DNA of 64,000 nt from Flavobacterium defluvii (GCF_900129555.1 NZ_FQWC01000003.1:496001-560000); one strand, 5' to 3'; shown: positions 43,598 to 52,932, numbered from the stretch's first letter. Numbers and translations: made by a program. The notes: generated from the letters alone by a model not told the origin.

Positions 43598-43668
43598 TGC
43601 CACAGATTACACAGATCTAAGGATTTTTTCATTAAATAATTATTTTTAATCTGTGTAATCTGTGGCAA
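43598..43668. repeat. TGCCACAGATTACACAGAT hairpin
   Basis: Perfect 19-bp arms: 43598-43616 and ATCTGTGTAATCTGTGGCA at 43649-43667, then an A-run. It sits between the SMR gene and lytS-like gene. Only this clear copy is in the window. Confidence 0.88.
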
Positions 43669-43690
43669 AAAAACTTAACCATTCTAAACA

Positions 43691-44452
43691 ATGCAGGAAA
43701 ACAATACCACAACTTTTATATTTCTAGCGATTCTTTTACTATTGATTGTCATAATTTGTTTTATGATTTATCAATTAATGCAGGCCAAAAAATCAAAAGA
43801 AGATGCTGAAAAAAGCTTTTATGCACTTGAGGCAAAAGTGAATGATTTACAGTTAGAAAATTTAGAGTCAAAACTGAACCCGCATTTGTTTAAGAATATT
43901 TTAAATTCTATTCAGTCGCATGCCTACCAGACTTATTTTGCTTTAGATAAACTGGCCAATGTTCTGGATTATATTTTATACGAAAGCAAAAAGAAATTTG
44001 TCACGGCAAAAGAAGAAATCAATTTTGCACTGAATTTAATAGAAATCAATAAAATCAAGGTTAGTCCGCTTTTTGAACTCAAGATAAAGACTAATATCAA
44101 TGAAGATGACAAACTGTACGAACAGCCTTTACTTGCGCCGCTGATTTCTATAGATTTAATCGAAAATGCTTTTAAACATGCCAATCTTCAAAGTGCTGAT
44201 GCCTTCATTTCGGTTGTTTTTGAGTTTAAGGATAATGCTTTTTTTATGACAGTTTCGAATAAAATATCAGACAAAAAAGTGCTGAAAAAGGAACGAAGCG
44301 GTTTTGGCCATGCAACTCTCGAACATCGTTTACGTATTATTTACAAAAATAATTTTAAACTTGATAAATTTATAGAAAACGACATTTATATTGCTCATCT
44401 AAAAATAGATTTACTTGAATACAAAACTGAAATGCTTGCTACTGGACGATGA
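43691..44452 (+). CDS. LytS-type sensor histidine kinase
   Basis: Protein of 253 residues. One N-terminal membrane helix (about 6-29), then the His_kinase family phosphoacceptor block LESKLNPHLFKNILNSIQSHAY, and an HATPase with N-box LIENAFKHAN and G-box-like RSGFGHATLEHRL. No sensor domain besides the single helix. It pairs with the LytTR regulator overlapping its 3' end; together they form a small two-component system. Confidence 0.9.
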   Translation: MQENNTTTFIFLAILLLLIVIICFMIYQLMQAKKSKEDAEKSFYALEAKVNDLQLENLESKLNPHLFKNILNSIQSHAYQTYFALDKLANVLDYILYESKKKFVTAKEEINFALNLIEINKIKVSPLFELKIKTNINEDDKLYEQPLLAPLISIDLIENAFKHANLQSADAFISVVFEFKDNAFFMTVSNKISDKKVLKKERSGFGHATLEHRLRIIYKNNFKLDKFIENDIYIAHLKIDLLEYKTEMLATGR

Positions 44453-45134
44453 GCTTCCGGGATTAACTTATTTGAAAATGCTTTGCGAACAAATTCCCGA
44501 ACTGGAAATCGTAAAGACATTTAATAATCCGCAGAAACTTTTATCGGATATACCCGAACTCGAATTTGATTTGTTAATTTCTGATATCGAAATGCCGGGA
44601 ATGGACGGCTTGCATCTAGCCGAAATGCTGAGCGATAAATTAGTAATTTTCTGTACGGCATATAAAGATTATGCAGCAGATGCTTTTAATATCGATGCCG
44701 TAGATTATATTACAAAACCTGTAAAACTGGAACGTTTGCAAAAGGCTGTTTCAAAAGCTTTTGAACGTTTTGAGAAACCTGCTTCTTCTAAAAAATTTAT
44801 TCAGCTAAATACAGATAAAGGAAAAACATTATTGTATTTCAATCAGATTCAATATATAAAAACAGCACCAAGCGACAGCCGCGACAAAACCGTTTTGCTT
44901 GCTGATGGAAGTTTCCTGAATTTGAAAAATGTAAAATTCGAAACCCTTTTAAATGAGTTGCCTGAAACTGATTTCTGCCGAATCAACAAAAAAGAAATCA
45001 TTGCCGTTAAAGCGATAAAATTCTTTAATCATAACGAAATTGTGCTGCATCATCTTGAAGAAAACAATAAAAACACAACCTTAATTTTAAGTGAAACCTA
45101 TCGTTCTGATTTTTTGAAAAAGGTGAAATTATAA
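44415..45134 (+). CDS. LytTR-family response regulator
   Basis: Protein of 239 residues: receiver domain (LLLDDELPG.., phosphoacceptor in DLLISDIEMPGMDGL) and a C-terminal LytTR DNA-binding domain (about 140-239, with FIQLNTDKGKTLLYFNQIQYI and CRINKKEIIAVKAI). It overlaps the kinase gene by 38 bp. No ATG precedes the receiver: an in-frame TAG at 44406 leaves only ATT 44409, TTG 44415 or CTG 44427, so TTG is the likely start. DNA target unknown. Confidence 0.9.
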   Translation: MNTKLKCLLLDDELPGLTYLKMLCEQIPELEIVKTFNNPQKLLSDIPELEFDLLISDIEMPGMDGLHLAEMLSDKLVIFCTAYKDYAADAFNIDAVDYITKPVKLERLQKAVSKAFERFEKPASSKKFIQLNTDKGKTLLYFNQIQYIKTAPSDSRDKTVLLADGSFLNLKNVKFETLLNELPETDFCRINKKEIIAVKAIKFFNHNEIVLHHLEENNKNTTLILSETYRSDFLKKVKL

Positions 45135-45156
45135 TATTCCTGTATCAGAGTCAAAA

Positions 45157-45305
45157 TGCCGTTAGGCACTTAATATCGGTAGATAATACATTTAGAAATT
45201 CATTGGCGTGCCGTAGGTACGCAATAACACGACATAGCATACCTACGGCGCGCTGACTTAATTTCTGATTTTATATTATCTACCGATATTAAGTGCCTAA
45301 CGGCA
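45157..45305. repeat. Nested-hairpin element, CTACCGATAT family, copy 2
   Basis: Outer perfect 32-bp arms: 45157-45188 (begins TGCCGTTAGGCACTTAATAT) and 45274-45305 (ends AAGTGCCTAACGGCA). Inner arms GCGTGCCGTAGGTACGC (45206-45222) and GCATACCTACGGCGCGC (45237-45253) fold inside. Shares TATCGGTAG/CTACCGATA and CGTTAGG/CCTAACG with 21410-21642. Fills most of the 308-bp gap before the antiporter gene; the rest of the gap shows no gene. Confidence 0.93.
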
Positions 45306-45442
45306 CATATTATCTTATGATTTACTAACTTATTACAAAGTTTTTCCGACTTGTTACATAGATTGAAAATTAGCTCTGAATTTGCTTTTCTACGTAAAAC
45401 CCACTTCTGATATTTGCTGCAAATAAATCAAAAGAACGAGTT

Positions 45443-47713
45443 ATGAATAACATTAAAAACTCTTTATTCTACGTTACCATTATTGGAGGTTTTACCGCTC
45501 TTATTTACTGGGTAATTTCAAAAGGTGCTTCTCTGGAAATTGGGCGTGGTATCGTTAAGAAAAGTGTTGAAAGCAATCATTGGAATGATTTCCTTCATTC
45601 TATGGTCGAAAATTTGCAGCATCCGTTGGCTATTTTACTGGCACAAATCGTAACTATTATTTTAGTAGCCCGTTTGTTTGGATGGTTTTTTAGAAAAATC
45701 GGACAGCCATCTGTAATCGGAGAAATGATTGCAGGAATTGTTTTAGGACCATCTTTGGTAGGAATGTATTTTCCGGAATTCTCTGCTGCTTTATTTCCAA
45801 AAGAATCTTTAGGAAACTTACAATTTTTAAGTCAGATTGGTTTAATCCTTTTTATGTTTGTTATTGGGATGGAACTGGATTTAAAAGTCCTGAAAAATAA
45901 AGCGCACGATGCTGTTGTTATCAGCCACGCGAGTATTGTTATTCCGTTTGCACTGGGATTAACTTTAGCTTATTTTATTTATCAGACCTATGCCCCAACA
46001 GGAGTTGAATTTTCTTCTTTTGGATTATTTATGGGAATTGCCATGAGTATTACTGCCTTTCCTGTTTTGGCAAGAATCGTCCAGGAGCGCGGTATGCAGA
46101 AAACAAAACTCGGAACCATTGCCATAACTTGTGCCGCGGCCGATGATATTACGGCTTGGTGTATTCTTGCAGTTGTAATTGCAATTGTAAAAGCAGGATC
46201 TCTTTCAAGTTCGTTATATGTAATCGGAATGGCTATTTTGTATGTAATTATCATGCTAAAAATTGTTCGTCCGTTCTTAAAAAGAGTAGGAGATCTAAAT
46301 TCTACAAGAGAAAGTCTGAATAAACCAGTCGTTGCAATTTTCTTTATAACATTATTAATCTCGGCATACGCATCAGAGTTAATAGGTATTCATGCATTAT
46401 TCGGAGCTTTCCTGGCTGGAGCAATAATGCCGGAAAACAATAAATTCAGAAATATATTTATTGAAAAAGTAGAAGATGTTTCTATCATTGTTTTACTCCC
46501 ATTGTTTTTTGTGTTTACAGGTCTGCGTACACAAATAGGCTTGCTAAATGATCCTCAATTATGGAAAATTACAGGTCTTATTATTTTGGTTGCCGTAATT
46601 GGTAAATTTTTTGGAAGTGCTTTGGCAGCTAAATTTATGGGGCAAAACTGGAAAGATAGTTTAGCCATAGGAGCCTTAATGAACACAAGGGGTTTAATGG
46701 AACTTGTGGTTTTAAATATTGGTTACGATCTTGGAGTTTTGTCTACAGAAATTTTTACCATGATGGTCATTATGGCTTTAGTTACTACCTTTATGACCGG
46801 TCCGGCTTTAGACTTCATTGGTTATATTTTTAAAGATAAAATAACCGCGATTCCTCAGGAAATTGGAAATAAAAGCAAGTATAAAATCCTGCTTTCGTTT
46901 GCCACTCCGGAAAGAGGCAAAAAACTTTTGAAAATTGCCAATAGTTTGGTTAAAAAACAACAGGACAATTCGATCGTAACAGCAATGCATTTATCTTTAA
47001 GTACAGAGATACATTCGTTTGATGTAAAAGAACACGAACGTAAAATGCTGGTTCCGGTTATCGAAGAATCAAATAAGCTGAACCAAAATATGGTAAGTTT
47101 GTTTAAAGTTTCAAATGATATTGATACCGATATTATCGACTCGGCAAATCAGGGTGAATATGATTTATTATTGGTAGGTTTAGGACAATCGATTTTTGAT
47201 GGAACATTACTTGGAAAAATTCTTGGTTTTACAACCAGAATTGTAAATCCTGATCGTTTGATTGATAAGTTTACCGGAAAAGAAGGTTTGTTTGAAAATA
47301 ATCCTTTTGACGAAAGAACGCGTCATATTATTACAAAAGCCAAAATGCCGGTGGGTATTTTTATCGATAAAGATTTTGAAGATGTAGATCAGGTTTTTAT
47401 GCCGGTTTTTAGTAAAGAAGATGCTTTTTTAATTGATTATGCTAAAAAATTAATTAATAATAATGGTTCGCAGATTACAGTTCTTGATGCGAGTGGTGAA
47501 GTGAAAAATACACGCGAGATTCAGGAAACTATCCGATCTATCGAGCAAATTGCTCCAAATCATATTATGATTATGCATGACAGAACAATCAAAAAAGAGT
47601 TTTTAGAAACCCAAAACTTAATGATTATTAGTTTAGACAGTTGGAAAAAACTAATCGAATCTCAGAGTACATGGTTGAATAATACGCCTTCAGTTTTGAT
47701 TTTGAAGCCATAA
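45443..47713 (+). CDS. CPA2-type cation:proton antiporter
   Basis: Protein of 756 residues. About 12-13 membrane helices in the first 450 residues, with KefB/GerN-type signatures (PSVIGEMIAGIVLGPSLVG, IGLILFMFVIGMELDL, FPVLARIVQERG, AAADDITAWC with the ion-binding Asp pair, and ALMNTRGLMELVVLNI). The C-terminal half is a long cytoplasmic part with repeated alpha/beta units resembling two USP-type regulatory domains (KYKILLSFATPERGKKLLKIA, YDLLLVGLGQS). It would exchange K+ or Na+ for H+. Monocistronic; ends in a terminator repeat. Confidence 0.9.
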   Translation: MNNIKNSLFYVTIIGGFTALIYWVISKGASLEIGRGIVKKSVESNHWNDFLHSMVENLQHPLAILLAQIVTIILVARLFGWFFRKIGQPSVIGEMIAGIVLGPSLVGMYFPEFSAALFPKESLGNLQFLSQIGLILFMFVIGMELDLKVLKNKAHDAVVISHASIVIPFALGLTLAYFIYQTYAPTGVEFSSFGLFMGIAMSITAFPVLARIVQERGMQKTKLGTIAITCAAADDITAWCILAVVIAIVKAGSLSSSLYVIGMAILYVIIMLKIVRPFLKRVGDLNSTRESLNKPVVAIFFITLLISAYASELIGIHALFGAFLAGAIMPENNKFRNIFIEKVEDVSIIVLLPLFFVFTGLRTQIGLLNDPQLWKITGLIILVAVIGKFFGSALAAKFMGQNWKDSLAIGALMNTRGLMELVVLNIGYDLGVLSTEIFTMMVIMALVTTFMTGPALDFIGYIFKDKITAIPQEIGNKSKYKILLSFATPERGKKLLKIANSLVKKQQDNSIVTAMHLSLSTEIHSFDVKEHERKMLVPVIEESNKLNQNMVSLFKVSNDIDTDIIDSANQGEYDLLLVGLGQSIFDGTLLGKILGFTTRIVNPDRLIDKFTGKEGLFENNPFDERTRHIITKAKMPVGIFIDKDFEDVDQVFMPVFSKEDAFLIDYAKKLINNNGSQITVLDASGEVKNTREIQETIRSIEQIAPNHIMIMHDRTIKKEFLETQNLMIISLDSWKKLIESQSTWLNNTPSVLILKP

Positions 47714-47740
47714 AGGTTTTTGAAAATTACAATTTATTAA

Positions 47741-47786
47741 ATTCCAAATTCCAATTTATGATTGGGGTTTGGGATTTTTTATTTGA
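47741..47786 (+). terminator. CCAAATTCCAAT terminator repeat, copy 1
   Basis: ATTCCAAATTCCAAT pairs with ATTGGGGTTTGGGA (G-U pairs allowed), then a T-run. The same sequence follows leuS at 59506-59548, so this is a recurring terminator cassette. Confidence 0.75.
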
Positions 47787-47800
47787 GTTTTGTTCGCATT

Positions 47801-47904
47801 TTTGTCATTCCGAGGAACGAGGAATCTCCGCAAGTAACTCCGCAACGTAAATCCAAACTTTGTAGAGCTTCTCGTGGAGATTCCTCGTTCCTCGGAATGA
47901 CAAA
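47801..47904. repeat. GTCATTCCGAGGAACGAGGA hairpin
   Basis: Perfect 29-bp arms: 47801-47829 and 47876-47904 (ATTCCTCGTTCCTCGGAATG at the core) with a 46-nt loop containing TCCGCAACG. This is a known Bacteroidota intergenic word. No gene inside. Confidence 0.92.
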
Positions 47905-47947
47905 CAGAACGTTTTTATTATTATGGATTATGTTTGTAGAATATAGG

Positions 47948-48076
47948 ACTGTCCTTCGACTTCGCTCAGGAAGGCAAAAAATCCGGAAAGCACTTTGCGC
48001 TCTCATTAAAATTTATTTCTTAAAAAACCTTAGCGACCTTTGCGAAAAAACCTTTGCGAACTTTGCGGTTAAATTC
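47948..48076. repeat. CTTCGACTTCGCTCAGGAAGG word and CTTTGCG tract
   Basis: GTCCTTCGACTTCGCTCAGG (47951-47970) is the inverse of the words at 55148. Then CTTAGCG, CCTTTGCG x2 and CTTTGCGG (48030-48067). The same CTTTGCG run recurs at 59684-59746. Confidence 0.7.
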
Positions 48077-48087
48077 TCAATCAAAAT

Positions 48088-50583
48088 CTAAAGCCCCAAA
48101 TCAAGGACATAAGAAATTTTAACGGCAATATTATCCTCAAACTTCATTAACTGGTTTGGTCCGTAACGATAGAATCCGCCAAGGCCAAAACCTTTGTAGA
48201 TTTTATTTAATTCAATTCCCGATTCGAAGAAACCTTTATCCAGAGTTTTATAAGTTGGACCAACGTGCTGTTCAGGTTTTTCCATATTTCCCCAAGCCAT
48301 TCTGGTAACTAATACTAACGAAGGGCGTACTTTTTTCATGATTTTAATTCTGTCGAAGCCATGTTTTACCTGAAAAAATACATATTCACTTGAGAAAAAT
48401 TCATTAAAAAACATGGTTTCAAAACTGTTTCTTCCGGCAAAAGTAATACGCTGAATAATAGTTTCTTTGGTAAGGTTATTCGGCATTGTGTTATATAAAT
48501 GCGTAATCGGAACATCGCCCATTGCATAACCACCCTGCAAAAGCAGACTTGTTTTTTGTCCGTTTAAATATTTTTTTTCATATTCGGTTTTGAAATCTAT
48601 TTTTCCAAAATTAAAATCATTATCCAGAACATTTGGCAGCGACTGTGTATACTGAAAAGTAAATCTAGGAAATCTTTTATCAGATTCTGTTCTTCCGGTT
48701 GGAGTTTGCATAAAATCGCTAAATGGCGCCCACACAATAGAAACCATTGCAGTTGTCATAATGTAATTTGAGTACAATTGGTCTTTGTAATAAAAAAGAT
48801 AATCGAACTTTGGTTCAACATACGTTCTGGCTAATTCTACAACAGCTTCTGTTTTTGGGATAATTTTGGTCTGCAAATTAGCTTTCCAGCTGTTATAATG
48901 ATAAAATGTACTAATATTGATTGGCCTCGGATCATAAATTTTAAATACACGTTTGTCAACTGCAAAAACAGTACTAGCAATTTCCCGAAGATCATCTGTA
49001 TACGATCCGTTAATCCATGTGTTTGTGTTTCTGTCTAATAGAAAACCTACGCCTAAATTGTATTTAACAACACCGTCTTTTGTTCCGTAAGCCGTATATC
49101 CTTCAATTCTAAAATTTTTAGAAAATTTATCATTTGTTATACCTCCAAGGCCTAATCGAAAACCTTCATAATTATTATAACTGATGATTTTCTTTAAATC
49201 GAGATCAACCGGACCAATCGGAATATAGCCATTAATAATTTTTCGGCCAAGTCCTAAACGCTTTTCAATTCTTCGGCTTATTGAAAGACTGTCTAATAGT
49301 TGATATGTTTTCTGGCTTTTTTGGTCTAAAGCTTCTTTTCGGTACTGATTCCAGAATTCTTGCGGTTTTTTGCCTGCATCATCTTTAATTTCAATATAAA
49401 GCGATGGATTTTTTATTGGAGTTTCGGTATTATAATGAATATCAAAATTGTTGCTTTCAGAAAGTAAATACGTAAAATCTGAAGCGGCTTTTTTCCTTGG
49501 TTCAAAATTATCTTCGACATCTCCGTCAAACTGAATCGTTCCGCCGAGAATCTTGATATCGTCGTCATTTTTACCTTTTACAATTTTAAATGTCGTATTG
49601 CTCTGAAACCAGACTTTCTCACTCGGTACATAATCAAATTCATGAATTCCGCTAATATCCAAAACGCCTTTTATGCGCATTACAGCTTTTGCAATAGCGA
49701 AATTTTGTGAATCAATATATAAAACACCTTCAAGTCCTGATGTTTTTCTTTTATGTTTATTTTTAAAATAAATCATAAAAGTTTCGCGGCCTTTTATGTT
49801 TACAGTGTCTAAAAGTTTGTAGTTATAAGTTCCCGGAGCTGTATTCGAAATTGGGTTTTCGTATTTGGTTTCAAAAAGCTCATATTTGTTATCATAAATC
49901 GAGATTGACTGCAAATTGAAAGCAATAACTTCATAAATAGGATTTTTAAAACCGGCTATTTTTGTACCCAGAACCGTTTCTTTAAGCTTATTGTTTCCAA
50001 ACTGGTACTGCGAAACTTTTTCAGTTTGAAACAAATGCTGTTTGCTTATAATTTCTTTGAATTTATAATCAGAAGAATCAATGTTGATTTTCTTTTTATT
50101 AAAATCCTTATAAACGGCAGAAGAATCAATTCTTCCATCAATTGAATCCGGATTTGCCGTTACGATTAATTTATTATAGGTTTTGTATTCAAAACTCCTT
50201 AATTTTTTCTGCGGATTGTTGTTGTTCTTATTTGCAATAACTTTTTTAATAATCGTTAAAGCAGGATTTTCATTGGAAACAATAACTTCCTTTAAATCGT
50301 CTGTTTTTTCAGATAATGAAACGGTGTAAAACTTTTTATTTTCGACTAAAGCAATAATTTTTGTTTGAAAACCAATATACGAAACGGTAAAATTTCCTGA
50401 TTTTGTTAGAGTTTTAAAAATGAATTTTCCGTCAACATCCGTTATTGTATTGCTATTGTCCGAAGTTGTAATAGTAGCAAAGGGAAGAGGTTTGTTGTTT
50501 GAATCGGTTACAATTCCGCTTATTTGAAATTGCGCCTGAATGTTAAGCGTAAAAAATAAAGTCAATAAACAAAATAGCCTCAT
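48088..50583 (-). CDS. DUF5686 outer-membrane protein with carboxypeptidase-regulatory-like domain
   Basis: Protein of 831 residues. Signal peptide MRLFCLLTLFFTLNIQAQ; then a carboxypeptidase-regulatory-like (CarbopepD_reg_2) domain (FQISGIVTDSNNKPLPFATI.., about 18-105) of the kind seen in TonB-dependent receptors; the rest is a large barrel-like domain (DUF5686) with alternating strands and an aromatic/Leu-terminated last strand (AVKISYVLDLGL). It likely forms an outer-membrane barrel whose ligand or partner is unknown. Length is typical. Its start is 120 bp from the frr gene end. Confidence 0.85.
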   Translation of the reverse strand: MRLFCLLTLFFTLNIQAQFQISGIVTDSNNKPLPFATITTSDNSNTITDVDGKFIFKTLTKSGNFTVSYIGFQTKIIALVENKKFYTVSLSEKTDDLKEVIVSNENPALTIIKKVIANKNNNNPQKKLRSFEYKTYNKLIVTANPDSIDGRIDSSAVYKDFNKKKINIDSSDYKFKEIISKQHLFQTEKVSQYQFGNNKLKETVLGTKIAGFKNPIYEVIAFNLQSISIYDNKYELFETKYENPISNTAPGTYNYKLLDTVNIKGRETFMIYFKNKHKRKTSGLEGVLYIDSQNFAIAKAVMRIKGVLDISGIHEFDYVPSEKVWFQSNTTFKIVKGKNDDDIKILGGTIQFDGDVEDNFEPRKKAASDFTYLLSESNNFDIHYNTETPIKNPSLYIEIKDDAGKKPQEFWNQYRKEALDQKSQKTYQLLDSLSISRRIEKRLGLGRKIINGYIPIGPVDLDLKKIISYNNYEGFRLGLGGITNDKFSKNFRIEGYTAYGTKDGVVKYNLGVGFLLDRNTNTWINGSYTDDLREIASTVFAVDKRVFKIYDPRPINISTFYHYNSWKANLQTKIIPKTEAVVELARTYVEPKFDYLFYYKDQLYSNYIMTTAMVSIVWAPFSDFMQTPTGRTESDKRFPRFTFQYTQSLPNVLDNDFNFGKIDFKTEYEKKYLNGQKTSLLLQGGYAMGDVPITHLYNTMPNNLTKETIIQRITFAGRNSFETMFFNEFFSSEYVFFQVKHGFDRIKIMKKVRPSLVLVTRMAWGNMEKPEQHVGPTYKTLDKGFFESGIELNKIYKGFGLGGFYRYGPNQLMKFEDNIAVKISYVLDLGL

Positions 50584-50649
50584 AGAGAATTATATAGATT
50601 CAAAAACGGAAAGAATTTGATTTTGGTATGCAAAAATAAGAATAAAAAA

Positions 50650-50682
50650 AATCCGTCGGATAATTTTACCAGACGGAATTTT
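50650..50682 (-). terminator. Terminator after frr
   Basis: ATCCGTC (50651-50657) pairs with GACGGAAT (50672-50679), and the minus strand continues TTTTTTTTATT. It stands 20 bp past frr and may read out of DUF5686's promoter region. Confidence 0.75.
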
Positions 50683-50702
50683 AGAATTTTAGCATCAAGT
50701 AC

Positions 50703-51266
50703 TTAAACTTTCATGATTTCAGCTTCTTTAGCAGCTAATAATTCATCAATTTTTTTGATATAAGTATTGGTTAAGTTCTGAACTTCTTCTTCTGCAGATT
50801 TACAGATGTCTTCTGAAGTTCCTTCTTTTTCTAATTTTTTAATATCGGTATTTGCATCTTTACGGGAATTACGAACACCAATTTTTGCATCTTCAGCTTC
50901 AGCTTTTGCCTGTTTTGCCAAATCGCGACGACGCTCTTCTGTTAAAGGCGGTACGCTGATGATGATAACGTCTCCGTTATTCATTGGGTTAAAACCAATA
51001 TTAGCAACCAGAATTGCTTTTTCAATGGCTTGTAACATGTTTTTTTCAAAAGGCTGCAAAGTAATAGTTCTTGCATCAGGAACACTGATTTTAGACACTT
51101 GAGAAAGTGGTGTAGCCGATCCGTAATAATCAACAAAAACACCTCCAAGCATTGCCGGAGAAGCTTTTCCTGCACGAATGTTTAGAAATTCTTTTTCTAA
51201 GTGTGCAATAGAACCGTTCATAGATTCTTCAGTACTTTCTAATATAAAATCGATTTCTTCAGTCAT
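50703..51266 (-). CDS. frr: Ribosome recycling factor
   Basis: Protein of 187 residues that releases ribosomes after termination. Seen: LEKEFLNIRAGKASPAMLGGVFVDYYGS, LVANIGFNPMNNGDVIIISVPPLTEERR and IGVRNSRKDANTDIKKLEKEG, all diagnostic. Normal length. It follows pyrH on the same strand after a 149-bp gap rich in TTTTTAGA repeats, the usual pyrH-frr pairing. Confidence 0.97.
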   Translation of the reverse strand: MTEEIDFILESTEESMNGSIAHLEKEFLNIRAGKASPAMLGGVFVDYYGSATPLSQVSKISVPDARTITLQPFEKNMLQAIEKAILVANIGFNPMNNGDVIIISVPPLTEERRRDLAKQAKAEAEDAKIGVRNSRKDANTDIKKLEKEGTSEDICKSAEEEVQNLTNTYIKKIDELLAAKEAEIMKV

Positions 51267-51415
51267 TTTTTTTAGATTTTTAGATTTTTAGAAGGTTAGA
51301 TTTTTAGACTTAAAATATATTCTTCTAATTTGCTAACGATGTTATTTTGTTTTTTGAAATTGCTTTGAAAATTATCAGAATTTAGAAAATCTAATCTTCT
51401 AACAATCTAAGCAGT
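51267..51415. repeat. TTTTTAGA repeats between frr and pyrH
   Basis: TTTTTTTAGATTTTTAGATT (51266-51285) and AGGTTAGATTTTTAGACTT units, then ATCTAATCTTCTAACAATCT. Same family as the 8820 and 54798 tracts. The whole gap seems to be filled by this repeat; no RNA recognised. Confidence 0.7.
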
Positions 51416-52123
51416 CTAAATATTTACTACAGTTCCGATGTTTTCTCCTTCGCAGATTTTCAAAAGGTTTCCAATTTTGTTCATATCAAAAACAACGATT
51501 GGTAATTTGTTTTCCTGGCTTAAAGTAAAAGCAGTTGTGTCCATTACATTTAATCCTTTTTTGATTACATCATCAAATGAAATAAAATCAAATTTTACAG
51601 CCGAAGCATTTTTTTCAGGATCAGAATCGTAAACACCATCAACACGAGTTCCTTTTAAGATCACATCAGCATTGATTTCGATACCTCTTAAAACCGCTGC
51701 GGTATCAGTTGTAAAATATGGATTTCCGGTACCGGCACCAAAAATTACAATTCTTCCTTTTTCTAAGTGACGATCTGCTCTTCTTTTAATATAAGGTTCT
51801 GCAATAGACTCCATTTTTAAAGCAGTCTGCAGACGTGTTTTCATTCCTTTGTCTTCAAGTGCTCCTTGTAATGCCATTCCGTTAATAACAGTAGCAAGCA
51901 TTCCCATATAATCACCCTGAACTCTGTCCATTCCTGCGCTTGCACCTGCAACGCCTCTAAAAATATTTCCTCCTCCAATAACAATTGCAATTTCTACTCC
52001 CTTGTCGTGAATCTGCTTAATTTCATCTGCATATTCGCCTAATCTTTTCGGGTCAATTCCGTATTGTAAATCACCCATTAAGGCCTCGCCGCTAAGTTTT
52101 AGAAGAATTCTTTTATATTTCAT
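51416..52123 (-). CDS. pyrH: UMP kinase
   Basis: Protein of 235 residues starting [17 protein letters not shown] at 52123; a longer start at 52159 adds a random prefix. It phosphorylates UMP to UDP. Motifs: LKLSGEAL (phosphate loop), [43 protein letters not shown] and [17 protein letters not shown]. The order pyrH-frr is conserved in bacteria. Confidence 0.97.
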   Translation of the reverse strand: MKYKRILLKLSGEALMGDLQYGIDPKRLGEYADEIKQIHDKGVEIAIVIGGGNIFRGVAGASAGMDRVQGDYMGMLATVINGMALQGALEDKGMKTRLQTALKMESIAEPYIKRRADRHLEKGRIVIFGAGTGNPYFTTDTAAVLRGIEINADVILKGTRVDGVYDSDPEKNASAVKFDFISFDDVIKKGLNVMDTTAFTLSQENKLPIVVFDMNKIGNLLKICEGENIGTVVNI

Positions 52124-52314
52124 ATTTCCTGTTGCGTTAATTTGTGCAAATATAGACATATTCTGATTTTTAAAAATAATGTTTATAAAAAATTAATTTT
52201 AGCTGAGATTTAATTTTATAACGACTTTTTTGATTTTTTCGTTTCAAATGTGACAAAAGTCATTCGGGGATCTTCTTAAAATCCGTAATTTTATAGTAAG
52301 CAAAATAAACCTCT

Positions 52315-52932
52315 ATGAAAAGTACTGTAGCAAAAGCATTATTCAACAGCTATTCTTATGCTGAATATCGAAAATTAGTTACTGATTTATTATCTGAAGG
52401 AAAATCAACCGGAAGCGAGCAGTCTGAAAGTTTGACAAACTATTCGAAGTTGAACGAAGCCAGAATGAACCGACTGGAAAAAACAATTAAAATTTCTGAA
52501 GATGTTATTGCAAAACTCCAGCATTTAGACAATCATTATATCTGGCTTGTTATTTCAGAAGGCTGGTGCGGAGATGCGGCGCAGATTCTTCCCATTTTGG
52601 ATAAAATGGCGCATGCATCCAATAAAAAGATCGATCTAAGGATTGTACTTCGTGATGAAAACGACGAATTGATGAATCAATACTTAACAAACAATGGAAG
52701 AGCAATCCCCAAAGTAATTGTGATTTGTAAAGAAGCCGGAATTGTTCGCACACATTGGGGACCAAGACCAAAAGGCGCCACGGAATTAATGGCAAAACAT
52801 AAACGGGAAGTTGGTGCCATTGATGAAAAAATTAAAACCGATTTGCAGTTATGGTACTTAGCCGATAAAGGCATCTCTGTACAGGAAGAACTGGTCGAAA
52901 TCATGGAAAATATTAAATATAACAGACTTTAA
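52315..52932 (+). CDS. Thioredoxin-family protein with variant active site
   Basis: Protein of 205 residues. The thioredoxin-like core starts at YIWLVISEGWCGDAAQILPILDKMA (active-site region); where classical members have WCxxC, it reads WCGDA with only the first Cys, so it cannot act as a disulfide reductase of the usual kind. cis-Pro is present in AIPKVIVI. No signal peptide. It belongs to a Bacteroidota branch of unknown role. Promoter-like TAATTTTA lies about 20 bp upstream. Confidence 0.75.
   Translation: MKSTVAKALFNSYSYAEYRKLVTDLLSEGKSTGSEQSESLTNYSKLNEARMNRLEKTIKISEDVIAKLQHLDNHYIWLVISEGWCGDAAQILPILDKMAHASNKKIDLRIVLRDENDELMNQYLTNNGRAIPKVIVICKEAGIVRTHWGPRPKGATELMAKHKREVGAIDEKIKTDLQLWYLADKGISVQEELVEIMENIKYNRL

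Noticed and set aside
47762..48091. 109-codon plus-strand frame
   Set aside because: It runs through the perfect hairpin and the CTTTGCG repeats, so it is a repeat artefact.
52124..52159. N-terminal extension of pyrH
   Set aside because: The standard UMP kinase starts at [13 protein letters not shown] (52123).
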